Source of the DNA: Gymnogyps californianus
Taxonomy: Eukaryota > Chordata > Aves > Accipitriformes > Cathartidae
Length of the DNA stretch: 64,000 bases
Assembly (NCBI RefSeq): GCF_018139145.2
Contig: NC_059477.1
Coordinates: 35,381,502-35,445,501, forward strand
Reading direction: 5' to 3'
Of the stretch, positions 26,007-39,212 are shown piece by piece (position 1 is the first letter of the stretch; each line of letters starts with the position of its first letter). Below the pieces are notes generated by a model that was given only the letters and a program-made list of their open reading frames with translations, had not been told where the DNA came from and ran no database searches. The position numbers and the translations under genes are program-made.

Positions 26007-29000
26007 ATGAGCAGGTACAAATTGGGGTTATGCAGATCTATTTAATGACATCCTCACCCTTATTTTGCCAGCAAGTTTTGAGGGCAAGTTGGTGGGGTTT
26101 TTTGGTATAACTTAATTTTAGTTTATTCAGCTTCCAAATATACCACTGTAAAGTTGAAGCTAGCCAGATAAAAAAAGAGGCATCTACCTGCCCTGGCAAG
26201 ACACACAGGTAAGGCAAGACTATCATGTGTCTCTGGTAAGACATATGGTAGTGTCCAGTGCTTCTTTGATCAATCTTATATTGAATCCACGCAAATGACT
26301 CAAACGAATTTCAGATTAACTTTCTAGAGAGAAAAGGACACGTTGTAGTACAAACTACAAATGTCTTGAACAGAGGTTAATCCTGTAGCTTCACAGTAAC
26401 AACACAGGATGACGGCAGCAGCCACATCATGGGATATTATGTTGGCACCCCTGGTCAGAAACATAACACACTGATTACAGATAAATACACAGCAACCTAT
26501 CAGAGAGTAATTTTGAAGACTATCAGAAGAACTCAGGTCCCTCTTTGGCCCCAAAATGAAGTGACTGTATTTACAGGTGTTCACAATATGCTTTAATCTG
26601 ACCATTTTAATAGGTAATTAGGTAGTTCCCTGAGCAGCAAAACTGATGAAGGGGGTTTTCAGAGTTTTTTTGAGCATGGTTGTATCGCTGAATCCGAGGG
26701 AATGGAGGCCTAGTCTCATGCTCTCCTCCATGGCATCATAGCCAAAAAAATTTCTTCCTTGGGGACTCAGTGTTGTTTAATGAGGACTGAGCTCACTCTG
26801 ACATTTTTCTTTCTCTGGCGGCGTTTTCTGCCCATTGGATTTAAACATGCTGACAGAATGACCATCTCCCAAGCTATGGGAAATAAAAAGCTTTGTTTCT
26901 CAGGAAAACCCTAAAAAACACAGATTTTCCAGATTTAAAAATTGTTGAATGTCACAGGTGGAATTCAAGGCAAAACATGAAATTCAGTGAGTCTAATTTT
27001 CATCTGGTTAAACCAGGGAACTCTTCACTGAGCTCAGGAGCCCCAATTTACACCAAGAAGAATAGATGCAGTACCATTTCTTTAGCTTTTTTCTACTGCT
27101 TGCTGAATGCTATTTCTATTTCAGGAAGAGTTAAAATCTAATCACCCACAGGCAGGGAAGATGATAGTGATACACAAAGACCTTTATCATTTTTTATACC
27201 AATCTAGATATGACTAAATTCTATGTATAAAAAAAAAAAGAGTGTAACCAATGAGTAATTCTCAAAACATTGGAAGGTTTTGTTTATCTAGTTTTTAAAT
27301 GATGAAGTTCCATCAGAGCAGGTAAGAACAACGGTTGTTCATTAACTTGTTAGACAAATGCACAATTCTTAGGCCACTTACCATAACTTTTAAATATTAA
27401 TGCATATTTAAAATTTTTGCACCCAGTTTAATGTTACATTTTGTAAACATGATGTGTCGTACATCTGGAAAATAAAGTTCTAACTAGAGCAAATTGCATT
27501 TTATTTTAGTTCATTACCTACTTGTATAGCTTTCCTTTCAAATGAAAATTTCTTCACCTAAAAGGGGACAGAGCCTTCTCCACAGTTGATCTTTTATAGT
27601 CTGTAAACCATCCTGCACGCAATAATTTCAGCTGCTGCTTCTCAGAAGGGAAATACAGATTTTGTTCAGTAAAGTGCAATAAATATCGCAGGTTTGTCTT
27701 CCGGATATTTCCATTACACAAGAGAAAAGCTCATTTAACCTATGAGCAGAGGTTACTGGAAAACCTGGGGAAATGAAATCCTTGCGAGGTCATCTCTAAA
27801 AAATTACAGTGCATTGTTGATTTAGCAATGTGAGAGACTTGCACGGGGTTCTTTGGCGGGAGGAGGAGAGTTGCTTTTTTTAGCTCAACGGCATTTCTAG
27901 GAAATCCATATTCTGTTCTTGTTTTGTGGTAAGGCTTTATGTTTCTGCATATTGTAAGTTGACAAACTCAAGTGCTTTCAGATATCATCTATGTACTGAA
28001 TCACTCTCATTTTAAGAGGTCTGGGAGAGCTAAGGGAGATAATTTTTTTCTCATCCTGAACCAGGGCGAAAAGTTTTTAAAACACAAAAAAAAAGTTGCA
28101 AAATAGGCAAGTGTTTCTTTTCAATATTTTGTAAATGTTTTATTTGACTTCACTTTATTTTTAGAAATATATTAATCACCAAATTCAATTATGAGAGGAT
28201 ACTAATTGTGATTTTTTTCATAAAATTGTTTAAATAAACTATTCCAACCATTTCAAAGGTTTTTCCTCATATTTCATGAGCAAGGCAACACACTGAAAAG
28301 AAACCTTTCGTATTTTGACAAATCAGTATTTTCCAATGACAAAGTCTTGTTACAAATATTTTCTCTGATTTTCAATAGCACCAAATGCCATAGATTTTAA
28401 TGGGAAATTCAGACAGTTAAAAGCAGGTCAAATTAGGTTATCAGCTGTTCAGTTATGTTCCCGGAATGGCTTTGCCACTTAAGAAAAAAGATGGCTTCAA
28501 TCGCCATGCAAAACTGTCCAAGTTTTACGGTATTCTCTCCTGCGGCCTTGGCCGTATCACCTAACATAAAACTATGCTCTGGCAGAAAAGGCAAAACAGC
28601 CACGGACTCCATTGGAACACCAGGCAGACATAAGGGTAACCAGCAGTCTAGTTGTGCCTTCACGTCTGCAGTGGGGATTGTCAAAAACAGATCAATGTGT
28701 TTCCCATAGAGCAAGCAAGACAGTCACCTCAAAACGATGTTATAGTACAAAGTAGCTGAATTAGCAGTTTGGCATCCTTGGAAGCCCACATCCTTGGTGG
28801 GATTTTAAAAAGCACAACAGCACTGTAAACGTATCCCACTGATTTTCAGTAGAGTGTAAATCACATCTATGATTTTTGAAACTCCACACAAATAATTGTT
28901 TCGACAGCAGTCTCTCTGCACTATGAAAAAGCCAATTTAAAAAACCATAATCTTAGGGTTAATGCATCCCTGTAAACTAGAATTGTAGAATTTCACACTT

Positions 29001-32000
29001 GTTAGCAATAAACATTTACACCAACTTACTCTCCCAGAATTTCATCCTCTTCATTTCCTTTTTATTTAAAATGACAGCAGAAGAAATCTAAAAATATGGT
29101 AGAAATAAATTGTCTGATCTACGCCTTTTATCTTTTTAAGGAAGAAAATAAATGTTAATACAAAGCAGATGAAAAGGAATGAAGATGCCATGAAGACAGC
29201 TCAGTGACAGAGACCTGAGCACACCCTCACACATCGGTAGCACCAAAGCACATAAGGGACTGTACTTATGCCAATAAACGCTGCTACAAATCTTGATCAC
29301 CAACACAACAAACTGCAAGAATGACCCTTTGGGATCGCCTTTGACATAGTGTTTCATTACCTTTCAAGCCTGATTGCCAGATCCAGAGGGAACATTGCAC
29401 GGCCCCAGCAGACACCTAGAGGGGAGTAAAACTTCAGGTTTGTTTTCACATTTTTCAGAGAATTGTTTTAAGCTACTCAGTAAGGAGGCCGAACTGAAAA
29501 TGGCATGAGGAAACAAGGGGCTGCCTGCGCCACGGCTTTATGCTAGGCAGTGAAATAACTTCTGTCATTTCAGGGTCTGTGATGCTGCCTGTCCTGTCTC
29601 TCTTGGACGAAAACGGGGGATGATCCAGGAACTTTCACATCCATTTGGGGCACGGACACCCACTCTCCCTTAGCTTGTTCAACCAGGAAGAAAGGTTGGG
29701 GGCTAACTGCACAGCTGAGCCCCATTTTACAAACAGACAAGTTCTCTGGATCAAAGCTGCGCAGTGTCACGTGGTGATCACTAAGGCCTGGGGATTTTGA
29801 AGGCAAAACTGTTTGCAAAATTAAAATAAATGTCTCAGTCCTATCACAGTGTCTAAAGAACTAGAGAAAGACAGTACTGGCCCATTTAAGCAATAGTTAT
29901 CTGCACTTCCATTCTCCAAAGCCTCTCCCCAGTAGAATGTCTTTCATCTCCTCCTGTTTCTGAGATTACTATATGCTGACAGGAGTGTTTTGGAGTGATC
30001 TTAAAGTGCTTTTAAAGGATAACATGTGGAAATAAATAATTCAAATTTTTCTTGAGTGTTTCTTTAGTGTCTCAGCTTACATATAGAGAGTGCTTTTATG
30101 GAGTGCTCACCTGTACAATGGGTTGTGCTCTCTGCTAAGTATGTTGCCAGAATGACTTTTGAATGCTCTTCTTCTAACACAAAGATAGTAGGCTTTTATA
30201 TCCCTAGTCTGGTCACATTCCTGCTAGACAAGGAATCTATGTTCGAAGTACTGGACACGATTACTGGCACAATTTTTAGCAAAACCACACATGCTTTATG
30301 ATTTAACATGTAATATTATTTGAGCTTTTAATAAACTGTGCAAAAACAGGAATAGTATGAATATGGGAATAAAAAACTTTGGAGAATTTTTGAAACAGTC
30401 AGGCACGATGTAATAATACCAAAACAGAGGGTAACAGAATAAACATTAAGGACCTGAAATTACAGCTGCAAACATATCCCATAGCAGCAACAGGTAATGC
30501 CAACAAAGTGTGTTAGTCTATCTGATGAAAATTATTTATAAAAGAATTACATATGATATGATATTGAGTGAATACGATATTTTCTGATTCTCCCTCCTTA
30601 CTAACACATGATCCACATCAAAAGAAATACACATTTTCTGCTGCCAATTTTTCTTTTAAAATACTCATTTTTTAACACTTGCACGTACACTCAGGATCAT
30701 GCGCTAAGAGAAAGCCACAGTTAGCACATTCTGTGATGTTTTTCTGACATCTTCTGTAAAAAATACTCGTGACTAAAGATTTCAGTAGCTACTGATATGG
30801 TTTATAATCCCTTAAAGTTTCACAGGATAGCAGTCTTAAAAAAAGTGTTTAAACCTCTCCTTCTTTCTCCCTCTCTTTTTCTTTATAGCACAGTCTAGGA
30901 ACCCAGCCCTTAGGAGAGAAGTCTGGCTGGTGGCATCAAAGTTAAAGCTTTCATGGTGCATTAACATGTCTTGGAGGGCATAGATTACTGTACAACTGAG
31001 ATAAAATTAAAACATCTTGGTCCAGGGTTGTTCAACAGTTTCATTTTAGATGACATAAAGTACAGATACTATTTTTATCTCTTGGTTAACAGCCTGCTCT
31101 GGTACACTCCTTTGCCTCTGTTTTTCACCACACACATCCACTCCTACCCAACGCAACAGGAGTGGACAGACATTGGATGGGTGAAGCATGTGGGCTAACG
31201 CAGACCAAAATTTCAGTTGACTGATGTGAGGTCAGAGGGGCAGGGACATGGGGGTCTCTCTGCATCGCTGTTGGCGCAGACCAAACCGAGCATTTACACT
31301 CCCAAGAACCTCTGTGCTGCAGCCTGACCTAACTTACCAGACATAACACAAAAGTAATTAAACACATTTCAAAGCCTGCTATCTACAGGAGATGGGACTG
31401 GGTGATCCTCCAAGCACAACATTTATGACGCTACATAAGGAAAAAATCAAAATAATGTGAATGTTTGGTTTTGAAAAGGTGAAGACAGATAAAATAATGA
31501 AGATTGCAGAAAAATTGAGTAGTTATACTCATCCCTTCTCAGACTATAAAAATAGTTGCCACAGATCAGAGAGGCAGCAGATCAGCCTCCCAGCACCACT
31601 AGTGCCGACCTGTCCCAGCAAGGAACAGAAATGGCTGTATGGAAAAGGCCTTGTAACACAGGGAGACTGGCCAACCTGCTGGGGAAACCTGACATCTTTC
31701 CTCAAAAGGTTTCAGGTGACTTTAGTTGACTATGCTGAGGTTATCTTCTCCTCTGCCTTGTAAGCAGCAGTTGTTTATAAAAGGCATCTTCTCTTTTTCA
31801 GTGCAGCACTGCTCTTGTCAACCCAAGACACGTTCCTCCTATTCAGCCTTCCTACATTTCACTGATATATGTAGCAAGTGCAACCTGGTGATAAGATTAG
31901 TAGTTAGAGTCTATTAAAGTTTTCTTGAAAATCAACCTTTAACCGAGCTAATGAACTTCCAGTTCCATGTAGATTTACAATTTACATATTCAAAAATCCT

Positions 32001-34969
32001 ATTTGACTATATGTTAGAGCATAGAGATTTATATTTCCTTTCTCAGCAGATTCTGACATAATATCAGAGCAAAGTAAAAGATTAAAAATAGAAAACTATG
32101 TTGTACCGTATTGTTCCTCCATTGCAGAATGAAAGCAAGGAAAATGTCAATTTCTGCAGAAAAACTTGTTACATATTTGCAAATGGTAAGGTAACTTGCA
32201 CTTTTTGCTTTCACCAGAAGCAGCTGAAAACAGTAGCTAACTTATAGGCAGGAATGATTTATAATATGTTGTAGTGCCAGACTGTCAGCTGACCATTGTA
32301 GAAATACCTTATCTACACCTGAGGTTTGGCACCTCTTCTCCCACTTCAGCTCTCCTCAAAAGGCTCACAGACCACATTTTTCATGCTCTCCTGCTTTTTC
32401 TGCTGTTGCTGCTGACAAGAACAAAAAGATGCAGTGCCAGCCAGTTTTGTTAGGTTCTAGTTTCAGAAAATGTTGTACTAATTCCTCCATGGTACTGACA
32501 TATAAATGCAGAGAGTAAAAATCTTGTATATTGATAATCCTGGTTAGTTATCATGAAACAGTAGTCTCTGGTGATACACAATCATTAAAGGATTCCCTGT
32601 ATGTGTTATGTGTCTGTATAACTTGTCTTTGGGCTTCAACTTTGGCTACTCTAGGAGCACGCAGAAGGTAAGAAAATGGCTTAACTGGAACAAACTGAGA
32701 GCCCAAAGAGACAGACCAGTCTGAGGAGCAACATGGGGCTCAGCAGGGACGTAGCCCTGCTGCCCACACCACAGGGAAGGGTCCTCATGTCATGAAGGAC
32801 ACCCAGCATGGCGCATCATTCACAAAATAGGGTTTCAGCCCCTGCAAAATGAAGTTGTAGGTGTTTCCTCTTCAAAACTCATTTGCTGAGAAAAAGCGCT
32901 GGTCTGGCTGGTTCTCAAGTCTCTGGGTGGCAACTGAATGCTACTTCCCACAATCTCTAAAGGGATGGCAAAAGTTCAAGGAAAACCCTTTTTTCCTAAT
33001 ATACTTCATTAGCTAGCTGCAGGTAGTCCCTCACTCCATGCATAATTTTGATTTCTCACTCTTCTCAAGTACCTTAGGAAGCCCAGATTTCCCTCCTGAA
33101 GCAAGACTCTCAAAGGAAAGCAGTGAAAATACTCTTAGTAATTTATACATCCATTTCTTGACATTTTTCAGCAAGCCCATCCATCACTGTTTCTCCATTT
33201 TGCCTGGCAGGTGCAATAGGGGTGCAGAGTACATCATTGTGGACCACAGCAAAGTAAAGAATACCTGGGTACCTGTAATTGTGCTGTTCTAAAATTACTT
33301 TCATGCTATGATATGTTCTTTGCATTTCAAAGCAAAGCATCCATATTTTAAGTAAAATTAAGTACATGCTTCTAAGGGTTGCACCAAGGGCATTTCTTTA
33401 AGCAATTTACAGACAGTTGCAGCTTTGACTCCAGATAAGCACTTTTTTTCTTTCTTGAAATGCTTAACTAAGAGGATGAGTTATACTAGTCACTTAACTC
33501 AGTGCTGTTCTTCATCTGGCTCCTGCTTTTGTGTTAGATCAATACTGAATCCCGCAAGACAAAAGGAAGATAATCAGATTGTTATTTTGTATTAGTTGGC
33601 CTACATGATAATGCCATTGAACTGCATTTAGGAAAATCTTTTTGCTTATATGCATTACGACTCTGCACATAAATTAGTACCGTCTCCCTTGCCAGACAGC
33701 TCCCTATAAACATCAACAAAGCTATGTTTCAAGGACACATTTTTCTTTAAAACTTTACCCTGTAGTAACAACTACTAGAACCTTGACAATAGTTAAACTA
33801 CTTCTATACTTAGATGATGTCTCTTTTCTTGCAAACGCCTCTCTCTGAGTTTATACATAGGACATCCCTGGAGTAAACCTGGTGCTTAAACATATGTCTG
33901 TAGGATCATTTTATATGCTTCAGGGTTTCATGGTTGGCCTCCAGCTGATGCCCCAGAAGGACATGGGTCTCCTGTAGGAACCGTGTCATACGTGCCAACC
34001 AAAGGGCTATGTCAGAAACCCAAGGCTATCCTGAATGACACTAATACCCATGTCTAGGCAGCTCAATCCTACACCTCTTGTCTTTGATGGCAAGTTCTTC
34101 AGGAACAGGGATCATCTCTTTCTATTTTCATGTGCAATGCCTGTTACTGTGAAGTTCTACATCTAACTTGAATGGCATGTACCTGTGTTGCTACAATAAG
34201 GCATACTAACCAATGAGTCCTATTTAAATTAGACAGCTGTCAATATAATGCTGTTATATTACATATGTATTTATATATAATAAACATCAGTACTGCTTAA
34301 ACCCATCTGAGTCAAGAGACAGCCAGGCTCAGTGAAGGCTTTGAACTGGAGGAGACAGCAGAGGAGAAAAAGTAGCGTATGTAGCTCAGTAGTATTTTTG
34401 GCCTCACCATCGATCCAGTTATAATCTTCATAAATCACTTTCCTCTCCATATGTATATTTTCTTTGCCATTTTTTTCTGTTTAGCATGAAGATACAGACT
34501 GTCTATTTTGGAGGGCCCTTGTGGACAGAAGCAATTATTGACTTGGGGTAAAAAATAACAGTAACCTGAAAAAGCTTTCCCTTCTGACATGAAATAATGA
34601 GTAGGAGGAAACTCCTCCAAACCCTCAAATTTTCATGTGGTTTCCCAGAAAGTCATAAACTGTCTTGGTCAAAACCAGACCCAAACTCACTGACAGTTGG
34701 CAACTTCTAGAAAGTTCACAGTGAACTAAATTTCAGACTCCAGTATGAAAACCTGTTTTAAAAAAAGCTCGAATAAGAATCCACAGAGCCTTAAGTTCAT
34801 TTTGTATCAGACTGAATTAAAGTATATCAGTAGTTAAAGACATGAAAGTTCTAATCACTAATGATAGCCTTCCACAGAGCGGCGTGGGGGTGGCAATGGT
34901 GCAAGCCACCTCTCTTCTCCACGAGCAGATCAGCCTGGGACAAAAAAATGCAGTTTGGTGACCTGGATG
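26007..34969. other. Intronic sequence
   Basis: No element recognised with confidence. A segment at 28433-28723 is open on both strands and retains several CpGs. A pyrimidine tract ending in TATAG at 30863-30892 is acceptor-like on the plus strand but has no partner. Confidence 0.65.
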
Positions 34970-35225
34970 CTAATTCCACCACAAATTCCTCGTGGAAAGC
35001 TAATGCATTATTTGCATATATTCAAATGCTGAAGGGATTTGTGTGCCCGTGGTTTCTATCTGCCTCCGGCTCAGCCTGTCTATGCTACTCATGCATAAGC
35101 AGATATTCCAGAGCACAGTTTTGCAGTATCTGTTGAAGCTGTAAATGCGGGCACCTTTCTAATTAATAGCTTATTAAAGATTATGCATATGTCACTATTA
35201 ATCAGCTTAAGAAATGTGCCTTCAA
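34970..35225. promoter_or_regulatory. Candidate regulatory element rich in POU/homeodomain-type motifs
   Basis: ATTTGCAT (35010-35017, perfect octamer on the minus strand), ATGCATAA (35091-35098), TAATTAAT (35160-35167), TTATGCATAT (35181-35190) and CTATTAATCAGC (about 35195) fall within 200 bases. The motifs are seen; that they act as an enhancer is inference. AT-rich DNA gives such words by chance fairly often. Confidence 0.3.
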
Positions 35226-35436
35226 TTTTGCCTCCCTGGACAGCTAGTCACTAGTAACACAGGACTGCCCAAAAATATGTCCATTACAGTCATAGCTGTA
35301 TTAGCTGCTTCTATACAAATCCTATTGCTGTTGAAAATTTTTGCTACTTCTGATGGAATATTTCAACCATCTGCATTTCACTGCATATACTGATACAGTG
35401 CTAGGCAGCGTAGGGGGTTCCTCCTTTTCCAAAACT

Positions 35437-35460
35437 AACTTATATAAGTTATATATAACT
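35437..35460. repeat. Two overlapping 14-bp perfect palindromes beside the CR1 5' edge
   Basis: AACTTATATAAGTT (35437-35450) and AGTTATATATAACT (35447-35460) are each self-complementary and share AGTT. Related AACTTA/ACTTAAC words continue to about 35480, immediately before the CR1 homology begins near 35488. Confidence 0.92.
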
Positions 35461-35487
35461 TACTTAACTAACTTATAACTTCCACCG

Positions 35488-37027
35488 TAGGAGAAGATCA
35501 GGTTTGAGACCATCTAAGGAATCTGAAGGTGCACAAGTCCGTGGGACCTGATAAGATGCATCCGTGTGTCCTCAGGGAACTGGAGGATGAAGCAGCTAAG
35601 CCACTATCCATCATATTTGAGAAGTTGTGGCAGCCCAGGGAAGTTCCCACTGACTGGAAAACGGGAAACATAACCCCCATTTTTAAAAAGGGGAAAAAAG
35701 GAAGACCCGGGCAACTACAGGCCAGTCAGTCTCACCTCTGTGCCCAGCAAGATCATGGAGCAGATCCTCCTGGAAACTGTGCTAAGGCACATGGAAAATA
35801 AGGAGGTGATTAGTGACAGCCAACATGGCTTCACTAAGGGCAAATCGTGCCTGACAAATTTGGTGACCTTCTACGATGGGGTTACAGCCTTAGTGGATAA
35901 GGGAAGAGCGACAGACATCATCTGCCTGGACTTGTGCAAAGCATTTGACACTGTCCTGCATGACATCCTTGTCTCTAAATTGCAGAGACATGGATTTGGC
36001 GGATGGACCACTCGGTGGATAAGGAATTGGCTGGATGGTCGCAGCTCAAAGAGTTGCAGTCAATGGCTCAATGTCCGAGTGGAGACCAGTGAAGAGTGGC
36101 GTTCCTCACGGGTCGGTATTGGGACCGATGCTGTTTGGTCGGTTGGTGACATGGACAGTGGGATTGAGTGCCCCCTCAGCAAGTTTGCTGACGACACCAA
36201 GCTGTGTGGTGCAGTTGACATGCTGGAGGGAAGGGATGCCATCCAGAGGGACCTTGACAGGCTTGAGAGGTGGGCCTGTGCAAACCTCATGAAGTTCAAC
36301 AAGGCCAAGTGCAAGGTCCTGCCCATGGGTTGGGGCAATCCCAAGCACAAAGACAGGCTGGGCAGAGAAAGGATTGAGACTTGGGGATGTCTGACAAGAA
36401 GCTCAACATGACCTGGCAATGTGCACTTGCAGCCCAGAAAGCCAACCGTATCCTGGGCTGCATCAAAGGAAGCATGACCAGCAGGTTGAGGGAGGTGATT
36501 CTCCCCCTCTACTCCGCTCTCATGAGACCCCACCTGGAGTACTGTGTTCAGCTCTGGGGTCCCCAACATAAGAAGGACATGGACCTGTTGGAGCGAGTCC
36601 AGAGGAGGGCCACGAAGATGATCAGAGGGCTGGAGCCCCTCTCCTATGAAGACAGGCTGAGAGACTAGGGGTTGTTCAGCCTGGAGAAGAGAAGGCTCCG
36701 GTGAGACCTTATCACAGCCTTCCAGAACTTAAAGGGGGCCCACAAGAAAGCCGGAGAGGGACTTTTTACAAGGGCATGTAGTGACAGGACAAGGGGTAAT
36801 GGCTTTAAACTGAAAGAGCGTAGATTTAGATGAGATGTAAGGAAGAAGTTCTTCACTGTGCCCAGAAAGGTTGTGGCTACCCCCTCCCTGGAAGTGTTCA
36901 AGGCCAGGTTGGATGGGGCTTTGAGCAACCTGGTCTAGTGGAAGGTGTCCCTGCCCATGGCAGGGGGGATGGAACTAGATGATCTTTAAGGTCGCTTCCA
37001 ACCCAAACCATTCTATGATTCCATGAT
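35488..37027 (+). mobile_element. CR1 LINE, 5'-truncated, with broken reverse transcriptase ORF2
   Basis: Seen: a copy of about 1.54 kb, from the region near the reverse transcriptase N-terminus to the CR1 3' end (ATTCTATGATTCCATG at the right edge). Frames that read as CR1 ORF2 are 35529-35700 ([14 protein letters not shown]), 35740-36060 ([20 protein letters not shown]), 36120-36370 and 36381-36668 ([14 protein letters not shown]). The catalytic FADD motif survives at 36184-36195. Frameshifts occur near 35700 and 36055. The stretch that normally links the GPxLF region to the DMDSG region is shortened near 36135, and a further short deletion lies near 36857 in the C-terminal part. A stop at 36666-36668 cuts the tail. 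The copy cannot make an active protein. Known: CR1 is the dominant avian LINE and is usually 5'-truncated. Confidence 0.95.
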
Positions 37028-39212
37028 TATATGAATTTTCTTATCACAGAAGAGTAAACTCCAGATCAATGCACAGGTGCTCATTTTTTCAATTTTTCTT
37101 AAACTTCATATACTTATCAAATTAACTAATCAATTTACTGTACACCAAGAATTAGACCAAGGCTCTTCAACTGACACCCAACAGACAGAGACAACACGTG
37201 GCTGCACAGGGTTGCAGCGTGATGTGGTGGGTTGGCTGAAATTGATACAGCTGGAGCACCAGCAACTGCTCCTGTCATAAACCTACTTGGGCTATCTTGA
37301 GTAGCCAGCTGAAGGAAAAAAATTAGACCAAATTCATCCAATACTGATGTTAGTTCCTCATTGGAAGCTGGAAATTACGTCATTTTTAGAAGAGACATTC
37401 TAAGTGGTTTTTCTAGCTTTTTATCTTTTAAGTCTCCAGTTTCTGAGAAAACTCACAGCAGAAGTCTCATAGCAATTTCTACTGTATGAACTCTTGAGCT
37501 GAAGGAGGAGTTTTCATTTCTGAAGATTTTTTATTTAGAAACAACAAAAAGGCAAAACAGCAAGCCACAGCTCTACGCCAGCTTTGATATGACCTCTGTT
37601 TTTCAAGCTAATTTAGTATTCTGTAAGACTATGTCTAGAATTTGCATTGCAGAAAATTTAAATAACCCGAAACATCAAGGAAACATCTTCTGTGTCTCAA
37701 AGAAACATCTGATGTAGAAACTTTATTTTGCTTATGAACTGGCAAAGCTAATTAAAGGATTTAGGATGTTATAGTGACAGATTTGGATGCTAACACATAT
37801 CTAAGAAACAGTCTGGCTTCAAAGTACAACACAGAAGCTTCTATTTATAAATATTTAACTGAAGTATTAATACAAAAATGAGAAAATCTCCTTCATTTTA
37901 TTCCCTAAGGAATTTCTTTGGAACAAAACTACTCATGGAAACTAGCAACTTCTTAATTCTCACAGATATGGGGGGATTTAATATAAATACCTGTTTTAGA
38001 AAGGCTTCCAGCAAATTTCCAGTTTAGCAACACGTGACATTTGAGTCCAGTGTTTTCTTCCCAGAGCTTGTGGCTACACCTTCAGCTCTGACCCATCACT
38101 ATCCCAGACTTCCAGGCGGCCTTTTCCAGCTGTGTAAGAAATGTCCCCGGGGGCCAGGAGTCCATGGGGAGGGTCCAGCTTTATCGCTCCCTGCCCACAC
38201 AAACACTGCTTTTAGCATTGCATTTTTAGCTGCAGGTGTAAATGCCCTTTCCAACTCTCTCAAAAGACTTATCTCGGGTCCCTTCCAGCCCTAGGAGATC
38301 TCCAGAGGAGACCTCAGCCAGAGGACAGGTAAATCTCATCAGCTGCTCTTTAAGGGGCTGAAGGTCTTGATCGCTCATCGGAATTACCCCTTCTCCTTAG
38401 ACACCTCACTAGCTGCCTGTCCCTCTGGCTGACAGACCTGGTTACCCCACCAGTACACATCTATAGAAGCAAGACCTTCTGTCTTCCCCTGCCTGTGCTG
38501 GTCCTCCGTTTTCATAGTCACACTTAATTATAGCAAAAGTGCCTGATCTTCTTTTAACCAACAAAATCTTCATCAAAATGACTTTGCAGTATTGTATGTC
38601 TGTTAGGTCACTAATTACTAAAACGTTATTGGATCGGAAACCTAAAGTGAATCTCACAGTAATTAAATAAAATTTAGAAGCTGGCATTAAAATTGACATA
38701 ATCATTGGCAGGCTACTGGTCTTAACTGTCCAAGAGCCACCTACTCAAATGGGATTAAGGAGGAGAAGATCAGTGGGAGTTGCCTACCATCATACTACGT
38801 CATAAAGTCACCCATTATTTTGTGTGAATTTAATGTGCTTCAACATTCAAAAAGTCTTTCTGACATAGTGGCGAGACCATCTAAGCTTGCTCTCAGTGTA
38901 GTCATTAACAGTGCAATCACATGTTTTCAAAAACAGTTTTGAAATCAAGTAACAAAGGGTACAAACCCACGGTCAGATGTGATCCCATTCCAGCAGCTGA
39001 CAGAGTCACCACACATCGGCTGAGCCGGCATAACCTTCTGTGTGTTCCTACCCAGCCCTGATTAACTGGGTTCACCAGAGCACAAAAAAGTCACCGTGCA
39101 GCACGTTCCCCTTCCCAGCATGGCTCCGCGAGGCTGCTGTGCAGCAAAAAGGCAATGCAGAGCAGCTGCAGTGCAGCCCTGCTATTGAAACCTGAGAAAA
39201 ATCCAGACATGC
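37028..39212. other. Intronic sequence, nothing firm
   Basis: A GGTCCCTTCCAGCCCTAG word at about 38276-38293 recalls a CR1 3' end but lacks the terminal repeat. Otherwise plain intron. Confidence 0.6.

Noticed and set aside
30860..30910. Pyrimidine tract plus TATAG as a plus-strand exon acceptor
   Set aside because: A single acceptor-like word without a donor, an open frame or a family match is expected often in 64 kb.
31385..31440. CR1/L3-like 3' end (GGGACTGGGTGATCCTCC)
   Set aside because: The match is short and lacks the terminal ATTCTATG repeat.
38270..38295. CR1-like GGTCCCTTCCAGCCC word
   Set aside because: Too short, with no neighbouring CR1 sequence.
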